Source of the DNA: a bacterium
GTDB taxonomy: Bacteria > Bacillota > Clostridia > Oscillospirales > Acutalibacteraceae
Length of the DNA stretch: 5,981 bases
Assembly (NCBI GenBank): GCA_020625635.1
Contig: JAHLBL010000110.1
Span: forward strand, 1 to 5,981
Direction: 5' to 3'
Shown: one piece after another, positions 1 to 5,046 of the stretch
How positions within the stretch are numbered: position 1 is the stretch's first letter
How the letters are laid out: each line of letters opens with the position of its first letter
Translations under genes and position numbers: made by a program
The notes under the pieces: model-generated
Databases searched by the model: none
The model's input: the letters and a program-made list of their open reading frames with translations, nothing else
What the model was told of the DNA's origin: nothing

Positions 1-133
1 AAATGAATCATGGGACTATCCCCTAACTAAAAATTTTAAACCTTAAATCAATATATATTAAATATGCATCGGACCATTCTCCGCAAAAAATATAATTTAA
101 AATTTCAAGTCATATTGTATATTAAGTTTTACG
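1..133. other. AT-rich intergenic stretch with no recognisable gene
   Basis: Together with the promoter and repeat above, positions 1-330 hold no intact gene. This part is strongly AT-rich, with two tiny inverted repeats only: GGGA/TCCC near 12-22 and CGGA/TCCG near 70-83. Neither has a convincing T tract. A plus-strand open frame across 64-588 has no RBS and runs antisense through the galactanase dockerin, so I do not call it a gene. Confidence 0.6.
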
Positions 134-189
134 AATTCCTAATTGCGCCGCTCCCGGCGTTACACATTAGGTGGAAGGCTCCGCTTCCA
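134..189. repeat. Palindromic MITE-like repeat element (two adjacent hairpins)
   Basis: The plus strand shows CCTAAT (138-143) and CGCCG (146-150), a CTCC loop, then CGGCG (155-159) and ATTAGG (166-171), which form one long interrupted stem. Immediately after comes a second stem, TGGAAG (172-177) with CTTCCA (184-189). The GC-rich block stands out sharply from AT-rich flanks. From memory, CCTAATT-type and GGAAGGCTCCG-type palindromes recur between genes in gut Clostridia, but repetition cannot be shown from one copy. Confidence 0.5.
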
Positions 190-225
190 ATCTTTAATCT
201 GAGTAATAAAAGGTCTATGCAACAT
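160..225 (-). pseudogene. Short reading frame, probably the surviving 5' end of a lost gene
   Basis: ATG 225 lies nine bases after a consensus AGGAGG (240-235) and encodes MLHRPFITQIKDWKRSLPPNV, 21 residues, before TAA at 162-160. An ATG at 231 in the same frame would add MN, but is only three bases from the RBS. About the first dozen codons look native. From the Trp codon onward the DNA is made of the hairpins of a palindromic repeat, and the stop lies inside that repeat. This suggests an insertion or deletion removed the rest. The start weakly recalls AAA ATPases of the DUF4143 type (which often begin L-x-R-x-x-x-x-x-x-x-x-W-K), but this is too short to rely on. The alternative is a real small protein or leader peptide. 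Confidence 0.4.
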
Positions 226-259
226 ATTCATGAACCTCCTGTTCTCTTTTGTTGTGTAT

Positions 260-288
260 ATTATATAATAGTTTTTCCCATTTGTCAA
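260..288 (-). promoter_or_regulatory. Near-consensus sigma-A promoter with no intact gene behind it
   Basis: A perfect TTGACA (288-283), a 17-base spacer and a perfect TATAAT (265-260) lie on the minus strand, 40 bases past the galactanase stop. Transcription would start near 253. It is followed by an AGGAGG ribosome binding site (240-235), which makes chance unlikely, yet only a 21-23 codon frame follows. Confidence 0.85.
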
Positions 289-330
289 TACTTTTATTTA
301 AAAATTTTAACTAATTTTTGTATTTTTTTA

Positions 331-1827
331 TTATTTTTTAAATTCGTTTACAGGATAAGCGGTATCAACCCCCGCAACAGCCATCTGGATATATGTAGCG
401 TCGTTTACTGTCAGGAAGTTATCGCCGTCAACGTCGGCTTTGAAAAAGCTCTCCGCGGATATCGACGCTTTTCCGCATATGTGCTTCTGGATTTCCGTTG
501 CGTCGCTGACGTTAACTGTGCCGTCCATATTAACGTCGCCCATAAGGATCGGCTCGCTTCCCGTAATGGCGTATCTGAAAACCTTTAGCGAAGGAAGCGC
601 TCTTCCCTGCGCGTCGAAAAACGCCTGATTATCAACAGCGCTTCCGCCGCAGTACCGTCCCGCGTCGTCGGGATCAAAGTCCGCGGAATAACTTGAAGCC
701 CAGCCCGAGCCGTATTCTTCCCAAAGCCTTTTGTTCTCGTCAACACGCTTTTGGTAAGCGGCTCCGCTCAGTCCCGTTGTATCGCCGACCGTTATCCACG
801 CGCCCTCCCAGTAGAACGCGCCTAGTCCCAGACCGTCGGGCACTTCGTTGACGGCGTTCAGAACCGCTCTGAACTCGTCCGCCTGACCTTGCGGGGTAAA
901 GTCCCACAAGATATTTTCGCTGCTCGTGTTGCTTCCTTTCGCTACAGTGTTCGGGTGACCGTCGGTGTCGCTGAGCGTATTTGCGTATGAGGTCTCCGCG
1001 ACCATTACGTGCTTTCCGTATTCACCCGCGACATATCCGAGCACCTTTGTAAGATTGCTCAGGCTGCCGTGCCAGTAAGGATAATAGGACACGGCAAACA
1101 CATCGTAGTCAACCTTCTTCTCGTCAAGGAAGTCGGCGAGACTGTACATAAGCTCGGTTTTCTCGGGATTTGTAAAGTGCAGAACTACAGAGGTATCGCT
1201 GCTGAATTCCCTGACAGCCGACGCGCCCGCGCTGAAAATCTCTGCCATTTCCGCCCAGGTATAAACTCCCGCGATACCGCCGTTGGTCTCGTTTCCGATC
1301 TGAACCATTCCGACCTTTCCGCCCGCGTTCTTAATCGCTCCGAGCGACTCCAGCGTAAACTCACGAACCTTGACGCACTTTTCAGCGAGTGGCAATTTCT
1401 CCCACGCCTTCGGCGCTTTCTGTTTAGCGGGATCCGCCCAGAAATCGGAATAATGAAAATCAACGAGCAGCGGCAGATTATACTTTGCGGCGCGCTTACC
1501 TATTTCGGCAGCCGTCGCGGTGTCGCAGTTGCCTCCGCCGTAGCCGTTTCCGTCAGCATCCGCGGGATCGTTCCACACGCGTACACGGATATAATTCACG
1601 CCGTTTTCGGCGAGTATGCCGAGCAGATCCTCTTCCCTTCCGTTTTCGTCGTAATAGCGAACGCCCGACTTCTCCAGCGAGATAAGTGAGGACACGTCCA
1701 TACCGCGAATCGGCGACGAGGTTTTATATTCGATTTTATCAATTACTATACTTTCGTCAGCCGCAGACGAGCTCACAGGAACAAAAATCAAGAAAGCGGC
1801 AAGCAAAAATGACAGGGCACTTTTCAC
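331..1827 (-). CDS. Secreted GH53 endo-beta-1,4-galactanase with C-terminal type I dockerin
   Basis: The enzyme cleaves beta-1,4-galactan (type I arabinogalactan side chains of pectin) outside the cell. I chose GTG 1827, which has GGAG eight bases upstream and gives an ideal signal peptide beginning with Lys, a hydrophobic core, and likely cleavage after SSSAA (about residue 23). GTG 1836 overlaps that SD and would add three residues. The 498-residue product has the GH53 barrel at about 38-380: RGMDVSS (41-47), YIRVRVWNDP (79-88), DFHYSDFWADP (123-133), GNETNG with E180 as acid/base, and AETSYA with E278 as nucleophile. The dockerin (about 429-488) has two calcium-binding repeats, DVNMDGTVNVSDATEIQ and DVDGDNFLTVNDATYIQ, so the enzyme probably docks onto a cohesin scaffold. 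A possible terminator lies upstream, and no hairpin terminator follows the stop at 331. Confidence 0.95.
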   Translation of the reverse strand: MKSALSFLLAAFLIFVPVSSSAADESIVIDKIEYKTSSPIRGMDVSSLISLEKSGVRYYDENGREEDLLGILAENGVNYIRVRVWNDPADADGNGYGGGNCDTATAAEIGKRAAKYNLPLLVDFHYSDFWADPAKQKAPKAWEKLPLAEKCVKVREFTLESLGAIKNAGGKVGMVQIGNETNGGIAGVYTWAEMAEIFSAGASAVREFSSDTSVVLHFTNPEKTELMYSLADFLDEKKVDYDVFAVSYYPYWHGSLSNLTKVLGYVAGEYGKHVMVAETSYANTLSDTDGHPNTVAKGSNTSSENILWDFTPQGQADEFRAVLNAVNEVPDGLGLGAFYWEGAWITVGDTTGLSGAAYQKRVDENKRLWEEYGSGWASSYSADFDPDDAGRYCGGSAVDNQAFFDAQGRALPSLKVFRYAITGSEPILMGDVNMDGTVNVSDATEIQKHICGKASISAESFFKADVDGDNFLTVNDATYIQMAVAGVDTAYPVNEFKK

Positions 1828-1849
1828 ACTAATCACTCCAACGCAGTAT

Positions 1850-1891
1850 AAAAAATCATCCCGAAGCAGCGCGGAACGCGATACAACGGGA
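1850..1891 (-). terminator. Probable weak intrinsic terminator between the antiporter and galactanase genes
   Basis: On the minus strand TCCCG (1891-1887) pairs with CGGGA (1863-1859), with an inner CGCG/CGCG hairpin, and six T residues follow at 1855-1850. The stem is interrupted by internal loops, so it would be weaker than the terminator at 5014-4984. No clear promoter follows before the GH53 start, only a lone TATACT at 1850-1845 without a -35 box. Confidence 0.45.
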
Positions 1892-1900
1892 CGGCAATAA

Positions 1901-2875
1901 TCAGTGAGTTACAAACGTAAATACCATATATCCGACATACGACGCGAGCAGTAAAACGCCCTGCCATCTGGCGAACTTTCTGGTAAATAATGTGGGTACA
2001 AACGAAATAAGAGACAGCGCGAAAAGCACGGGCAAGTCAACCCATACCGTCTCCGCCGAGAAAGGCATATTTCCGCCGTACGCAAGGAAGCACGGAGGCA
2101 GAATAAATGTAAGGTCGATGATGTTCGAGCCGAGAATATTTCCTACGGACAGAGACGCCTGTTTCTTTGTAATAGCGGAAATTGTGGTAACCAGCTCAGG
2201 CAGAGAAGTTCCGACAGCAACAGCGGAAATACTGATAATACGTGTGGGAACGCCGAGCGAAGCCGCAATCTCGGTACCGTAATTCACGAGCAATTCAGAG
2301 CCGCCTACGATACCCGCGCAGCCGAGCAGGAACATAATGATTTTCTTGGCTACCACCGCGCGCGTAACGCCCTCACGGACATCGGACGCGGGAGTATCAG
2401 CCGCTAAGCTTTGCTTGGCGGTGCGTACATTTTCGAAAACGAAGAACGCAAAAACAAGAGTCATCACTATAGCTGCCACAAGCGTAAAATTGCCCGAGGT
2501 TGCTCCGAAAGCCCACAGGGGCGCAATCGAGGCTAATAAAATCAGGATTTTCGGCAGATAATCCCTGAGCTTGATAACCATAGGCATGAAGAGAAGGCTC
2601 ACGCCGAGAATCAGACCTGTGTTTGCGGTTACGGAACCTATCGCGTTACCCATAGCGAGGTCTACGCCGCTGATGTTGCGCTGTGCCGCGCCGAAAACAG
2701 AAACCAGTATCTCGGGAAGAGAAGTGGCGAATCCGACGATCGTAGCGCCGACTATAAAATGCGGAATACCCGAAACCTCAGCTATCCACGCCGCCGCGTC
2801 TACGAACAGATCGCCGCCCTTGATAATCAGAATCAATCCGACGACGAACAAGAAATACATCAAAAAAACTTCCAT
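1901..2875 (-). CDS. CaCA-family cation antiporter, probable Mn2+ or Ca2+ exporter
   Basis: This 324-residue integral membrane protein has about ten hydrophobic segments and the two inverted alpha-repeats of the Ca2+/cation antiporter family (YrbG-like). Repeat 1 has GFATSLPE (48-55) and GNAIGS (76-81) to N85; repeat 2 has AVGTSLPE (220-227) and GNILGSNIID (245-254). T51, S52, E55, S81, N85 and T223, S224, E227, S250, D254 line up with the cation ligands known from NCX_Mj; repeat 1 has a three-residue longer loop. A soluble loop lies near 150-175. Such proteins exchange Ca2+ for Na+ or H+. The yybP-ykoY riboswitch upstream argues that Mn2+ is a substrate or at least the signal. The start at 2875 follows GGAGG (2884-2880) by four bases; ATG 2860 is less likely because it sits 19 bases away. 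GH53 follows after 64-73 bases. Confidence 0.93.
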   Translation of the reverse strand: MEVFLMYFLFVVGLILIIKGGDLFVDAAAWIAEVSGIPHFIVGATIVGFATSLPEILVSVFGAAQRNISGVDLAMGNAIGSVTANTGLILGVSLLFMPMVIKLRDYLPKILILLASIAPLWAFGATSGNFTLVAAIVMTLVFAFFVFENVRTAKQSLAADTPASDVREGVTRAVVAKKIIMFLLGCAGIVGGSELLVNYGTEIAASLGVPTRIISISAVAVGTSLPELVTTISAITKKQASLSVGNILGSNIIDLTFILPPCFLAYGGNMPFSAETVWVDLPVLFALSLISFVPTLFTRKFARWQGVLLLASYVGYMVFTFVTH

Positions 2876-2892
2876 AATTCCTCCATATAAAG

Positions 2893-2931
2893 AAAAAGAC
2901 CTCAGCGCAATACAGTCTGCGCTAAAAGTCT
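2893..2931 (-). terminator. Expression-platform terminator of the Mn2+ riboswitch
   Basis: Directly after the aptamer, AGCGCA (2923-2918) pairs perfectly with TGCGCT (2909-2904), and AGAC (2931-2928) can extend the stem by pairing with GTCT (2900-2897). A TTTTT tract follows (2897-2893). The extended stem takes AGAC, including the C that closes P1 (2928), and loops out the TTTT of the P1 strand. Aptamer P1 and the full terminator are therefore mutually exclusive. This predicts termination without Mn2+ and read-through with Mn2+. The hairpin probably also ends transcripts arriving from queH. Confidence 0.8.
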
Positions 2932-3026
2932 CGTTCCTCTGTACTCAAAGGTATGTGTCCACCGACGTCGCTCTGTTGAGCTGTGTCGGATTATGTTGAA
3001 ACACATAATTGTAACTACTCCCTTTT
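2924..3026 (-). ncRNA. yybP-ykoY manganese riboswitch aptamer
   Basis: Read on the minus strand, the leader begins AAAAGGGAGTAG (3026-3015), contains ACATACC in its 3' half and closes with GAGACTTTT, matching the conserved blocks of the yybP-ykoY Mn2+ riboswitch (RF00080: GGGGAGUAG, ACAUAC, AAGACCUUU). P1 forms between AAAAG (3026-3022) and CTTTT (2928-2924). Internal helices are ATTATGT/ACATAAT, then CCGAC/GTCGG enclosing GCTC/GAGC, then CCTTTG/CAGAGG with one wobble pair. The two conserved loops would dock around Mn2+. The 3' core reads AACGAGAC instead of the usual GCAAGAC, a mild divergence. Known members control Mn2+ exporters and switch expression on when Mn2+ is high. The identification is from motif and structure by eye, without a covariance-model score. 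Confidence 0.9.
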
Positions 3027-3035
3027 AACGCTCAT

Positions 3036-3064
3036 ATATTAACAAATTTTTCTATTTATGTCAA
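3036..3064 (-). promoter_or_regulatory. Sigma-A promoter of the riboswitch-antiporter unit, overlapping the queH stop
   Basis: A perfect TTGACA (3064-3059) is followed after 17 bases by TAATAT (3041-3036) on the minus strand. Predicted transcription start is near 3029, just ahead of the riboswitch aptamer at 3026. The TGA stop codon of queH (3063-3061) forms part of the -35 box, so the two units are packed without any gap. Confidence 0.85.
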
Positions 3065-3672
3065 TCCTTTGGGCGTGAAAAAACACAGCCGCAGTAGTTC
3101 TGTCTGTACAGGTCATACTCCCTCGAAAGCTCGATTGAGCGTTTGTATCCGTTTTTCTTTTTGAAATCCGACGGAAGGTACACAACGCCCTCCTGCTGAG
3201 CGATTTTCTGACCTATTTCGTTAATCAGCTCCGCGTTTTTCAGGGGAGAGATTGTCAGTGTAGTGAGGAAGCAGTCCGCTCCGACTTCCCTGCATACGCG
3301 TGCGGCTTCACGCAGGCGAAGCTCAAAACAAACCTCACATCTTTTACCGCCCTCGGGCTCCTTTTCAAGCCCCTTTACCGCGTCAAAAAACACCGAGCTG
3401 TCCCAATCTCCCTCGATCAGCTTTACAGGATATTTCTGCGGGATCTGTTCAATCAGCCTTCGCTCCTCGCTCAGGCGGTAGTCGTATTCCTCTTGTGACG
3501 TAATATTAGGATTATAATACAGAATAATTATATGAAAATACTGCGAAAGATATTCAAGGACATAGCTTGAGCACGGAGCGCAGCAGGCGTGAATCAGAAG
3601 AACAGGCACCCTGCCTTCGGCTTGATTTTTCGCGATAAAAGCGTCCATATTTTTTTGCGCGTTAGTGTTCAT
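3061..3672 (-). CDS. queH: Epoxyqueuosine reductase QueH (DUF208 family)
   Basis: QueH reduces epoxyqueuosine to queuosine in tRNA, the last step of queuosine synthesis, and is the non-cobalamin alternative to QueG. The 203-residue product has the family's cysteine pattern: HACCAPCSS at residues 29-37 (C30, C31, C34), GGKRCEVC with C112 and C115, and YCGC with C194 and C196 near the C-terminus. These are iron-sulfur and metal ligand candidates. DCFLTTLTISPLKN (133-146) and GYKRSIELSREYDLYRQNYC (175-194) are also typical. A longer frame opens at 3762, but its first 30 residues (Arg/Gly-rich) are antisense-like read-through of the HAD gene. ATG 3672 gives the normal family length and an ATGA overlap with the HAD stop. 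The SD is weak, so translation is probably coupled. Last gene of the operon; its stop lies inside the next promoter's -35 box. Confidence 0.93.
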   Translation of the reverse strand: MNTNAQKNMDAFIAKNQAEGRVPVLLIHACCAPCSSYVLEYLSQYFHIIILYYNPNITSQEEYDYRLSEERRLIEQIPQKYPVKLIEGDWDSSVFFDAVKGLEKEPEGGKRCEVCFELRLREAARVCREVGADCFLTTLTISPLKNAELINEIGQKIAQQEGVVYLPSDFKKKNGYKRSIELSREYDLYRQNYCGCVFSRPKD

Positions 3673-4325
3673 AAGTCCAAATACTCCGTGATCTCCGACG
3701 GTTCTGAAACGACCGCGTCCGCTCCCGCGCTGATAAGCTCCTCGCGTCCGCGGAACCCCCACTCGACACCTATCATATCAACTCCGCCGTTTTGAGCGGT
3801 AAACACATCGACGTCGCTGTCGCCTATATAGAGGCAGTCGCGCTGACTTACATTCAGGCTCTCGAGCATAGCTTTGAGGCTTGTGCCGTCGGGCTTCGGC
3901 GGGAACTCGTGCTTCTTTCCCCACATAGCCGTAAAATGATGCCCGGGATAAAGCTTGTTAAGAATCCTGAGCACAAACTCGTCGGGCTTGTTGGAGAGCA
4001 CAGCAGTCATAACACCGCTGTCGGAAAGCGTCCTAAGCATTTCGGCACAGCCGTCGTAGGCGGTCGTGTTATCGTTACAGTGCTCGGCATAATATGAGTC
4101 GAACACACGCCTGACTGTCTCGCGGCGTTTATCATCAGCGCTGAATTCGCCCATCGCTCTCCTTACGAGCATATCGCGTCCGTTGCCGACAAAGTATCTG
4201 TACTCGTCAACGGAATGCTGAGGCAGACCTGCTTCCTCAAGCCCTTTATTCGTCGCTATAGCCAAATCCGTAAGCGAGTTGACGAGCGTACCGTCGAGGT
4301 CAAAAACAACCAGCTTATACTTCAT
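3669..4325 (-). CDS. HAD-superfamily phosphatase, phosphoglycolate-phosphatase-like
   Basis: This 218-residue protein carries all four HAD motifs. Motif I is DLDGT at residues 9-13 (D9 nucleophile, D11 acid/base), motif II is S111 in VLSNKP, motif III is K144 in FPPKPDG, and motif IV is GDSDVD at 168-173 (D169, D173 for Mg2+). The alpha-helical cap between motifs I and II, the VGNGRDML segment near 46-53 and the WGFR near 189-192 are typical of subfamily IA enzymes such as Gph and PpaX. It probably dephosphorylates a small metabolite in the cytosol; the substrate cannot be read from the sequence and phosphoglycolate is only the usual annotation. The start at 4325 overlaps the cyclase stop by one base and is preceded by AGGAGAAGGG. 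The 3' end overlaps the likely queH start by four bases (ATGA). It is the middle gene of the operon. Confidence 0.9.
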   Translation of the reverse strand: MKYKLVVFDLDGTLVNSLTDLAIATNKGLEEAGLPQHSVDEYRYFVGNGRDMLVRRAMGEFSADDKRRETVRRVFDSYYAEHCNDNTTAYDGCAEMLRTLSDSGVMTAVLSNKPDEFVLRILNKLYPGHHFTAMWGKKHEFPPKPDGTSLKAMLESLNVSQRDCLYIGDSDVDVFTAQNGGVDMIGVEWGFRGREELISAGADAVVSEPSEITEYLDL

Positions 4326-4918
4326 CAGAAACCCTTCTCCTGTTCAAAAAGTATCGCTCTGCACGGAGCTGCCTCGAGAGTGTCGAGACGAATCGGAAAC
4401 GCGCTTAAAGTGTAGTCGTTTCCGTCGGGAACATCCTTGAGATTAAGATTCTCGAGTATCAGCTTGTTATTAACGGCAAGGATCCTGTGAACCTTAAAGC
4501 TGTCGAAAGGCGCGGCAATGGACTCGGAATCAGTTCCGATCATAATGAGGTCGCTGTCGGCGATCACCTGAGCCGCCGACGCCTCAATATAACCGTTGCC
4601 CCTGCCGTGAATAAGCAGACGCTTTTTACAGCGCGGAAGGATACGCTCCATATCCTCACCCGTGAGTATTCTGTCGGTAGAAACGACACTGCACTTTCCG
4701 TAAAAATCAGCGAGGCGTATATCGCCGATTTTTCTTCCTTCCCCGTCAAAATGGTAGGGCGCGTCAATATGTGTAGCGGTGTGTGAGCTCATTGAAAATC
4801 GGCTGAGATTATATGCGTCTCCGTCCTCCGTTCTGCTCATAAACTCAGTCTCAGTTTCGGGGTCGCCCTCATACGGAGGGGTAGTGATAATACTTTTGCT
4901 GATATCGTAGATAATCAT
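4325..4918 (-). CDS. Cyclase-family metal-dependent hydrolase (kynurenine-formamidase-like)
   Basis: This 197-residue protein has no signal peptide and should be cytosolic. The family signature is HTATHIDAPYHF at residues 46-57 (H46, H50, D52, H56), matching the HxGTHxDxPxHF metal-binding motif of the cyclase/KynB superfamily (PF04199), with Ala in place of the usual Gly. GTDSES follows at 128-133, then H144 and E156 in ENLNL, where KynB-type enzymes keep a catalytic His and Glu. Length fits the family, about 200-210. Members hydrolyse N-formylkynurenine or other amides and lactones; no tryptophan-catabolism genes are present, so the substrate is unknown. It is the first gene of an operon; the start at 4918 follows AAAGGCGGTG, a weak SD. 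The stop TGA shares one base with the next gene's ATG (TGATG), implying coupled translation. Confidence 0.85.
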   Translation of the reverse strand: MIIYDISKSIITTPPYEGDPETETEFMSRTEDGDAYNLSRFSMSSHTATHIDAPYHFDGEGRKIGDIRLADFYGKCSVVSTDRILTGEDMERILPRCKKRLLIHGRGNGYIEASAAQVIADSDLIMIGTDSESIAAPFDSFKVHRILAVNNKLILENLNLKDVPDGNDYTLSAFPIRLDTLEAAPCRAILFEQEKGF

Positions 4919-4937
4919 GATCGCACCGCCTTTAAAT

Positions 4938-4952
4938 ACTGTCTATACAAGT
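4938..4952. promoter_or_regulatory. Possible repressor operator at the operon start site (imperfect dyad)
   Basis: The sequence ACTGTCTATACAAGT sits just downstream of the -10 box, over the predicted start site. Its core TGTCTATACA is a dyad with four of five pairs matched, and outer ACT/AGT also match but on a slightly different centre. Position and shape resemble operators of GntR/HutC-type regulators, but the match is short and could be chance. Confidence 0.25.
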
Positions 4953-4980
4953 ATTATAACACATAAAACTAAAAGTTCAA
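4953..4980 (-). promoter_or_regulatory. Sigma-A-type promoter of the cyclase-HAD-queH operon
   Basis: On the minus strand TTGAAC (4980-4975) is separated by 16 bases from a perfect TATAAT (4958-4953), with TG shortly upstream of the -10 box. Transcription would start near 4946, leaving a leader of about 28 bases before the ATG at 4918. The promoter follows directly after the terminator of the upstream gene, so the operon is an independent unit. The start-site region overlaps an imperfect dyad, listed separately. Confidence 0.8.
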
Positions 4981-4983
4981 TAG

Positions 4984-5014
4984 AAGAAAACTCCGCAGCC
5001 GAAGCTGCGGAGTT
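4984..5014 (-). terminator. Strong intrinsic terminator after the modular secreted protein gene
   Basis: A perfect 11-bp inverted repeat (AACTCCGCAGC / GCTGCGGAGTT, 4989-4999 with 5004-5014) encloses a four-base loop that reads TTCG on the minus strand. It is followed on that strand by TTTTCTTCT. It lies about 30 bases past the stop at 5047 and before the next promoter, so it ends that transcript. On the plus strand the following tract (CGCTTTATT) is poorer, and there is no plus-strand gene to end. Confidence 0.92.
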
Positions 5015-5046
5015 CGCTTTATTCAGAGATAAACTCTTCTATTAAA

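Noticed and set aside
1..11. Possible start of another minus-strand gene (AGGGGA then ATG at 11-9)
   Set aside because: Only three codons are visible before the window ends, so a real gene cannot be told from chance.
70..83. Small hairpin CGGA/TCCG as a terminator for the orphan promoter transcript
   Set aside because: Four-base stem without a proper T tract on either strand.
64..588. Plus-strand open frame of 174 codons
   Set aside because: It lacks an RBS, starts in AT-rich DNA beside the palindromic repeat and continues antisense through the galactanase dockerin; no recognisable domain.
1009..1689. Plus-strand open frame of 226 codons antisense to the galactanase
   Set aside because: Fully contained opposite a well-supported GH53 domain, no RBS, no familiar motifs; a by-product of codon bias on the other strand.
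1845..1850. TATACT as a -10 box for a galactanase promoter
   Set aside because: No -35-like sequence 16-18 bases upstream, and the implied start site would fall within the ribosome binding site.
2571..2999. Plus-strand open frame across the antiporter start and riboswitch
   Set aside because: It runs opposite conserved antiporter motifs and the riboswitch, with no RBS or family resemblance.
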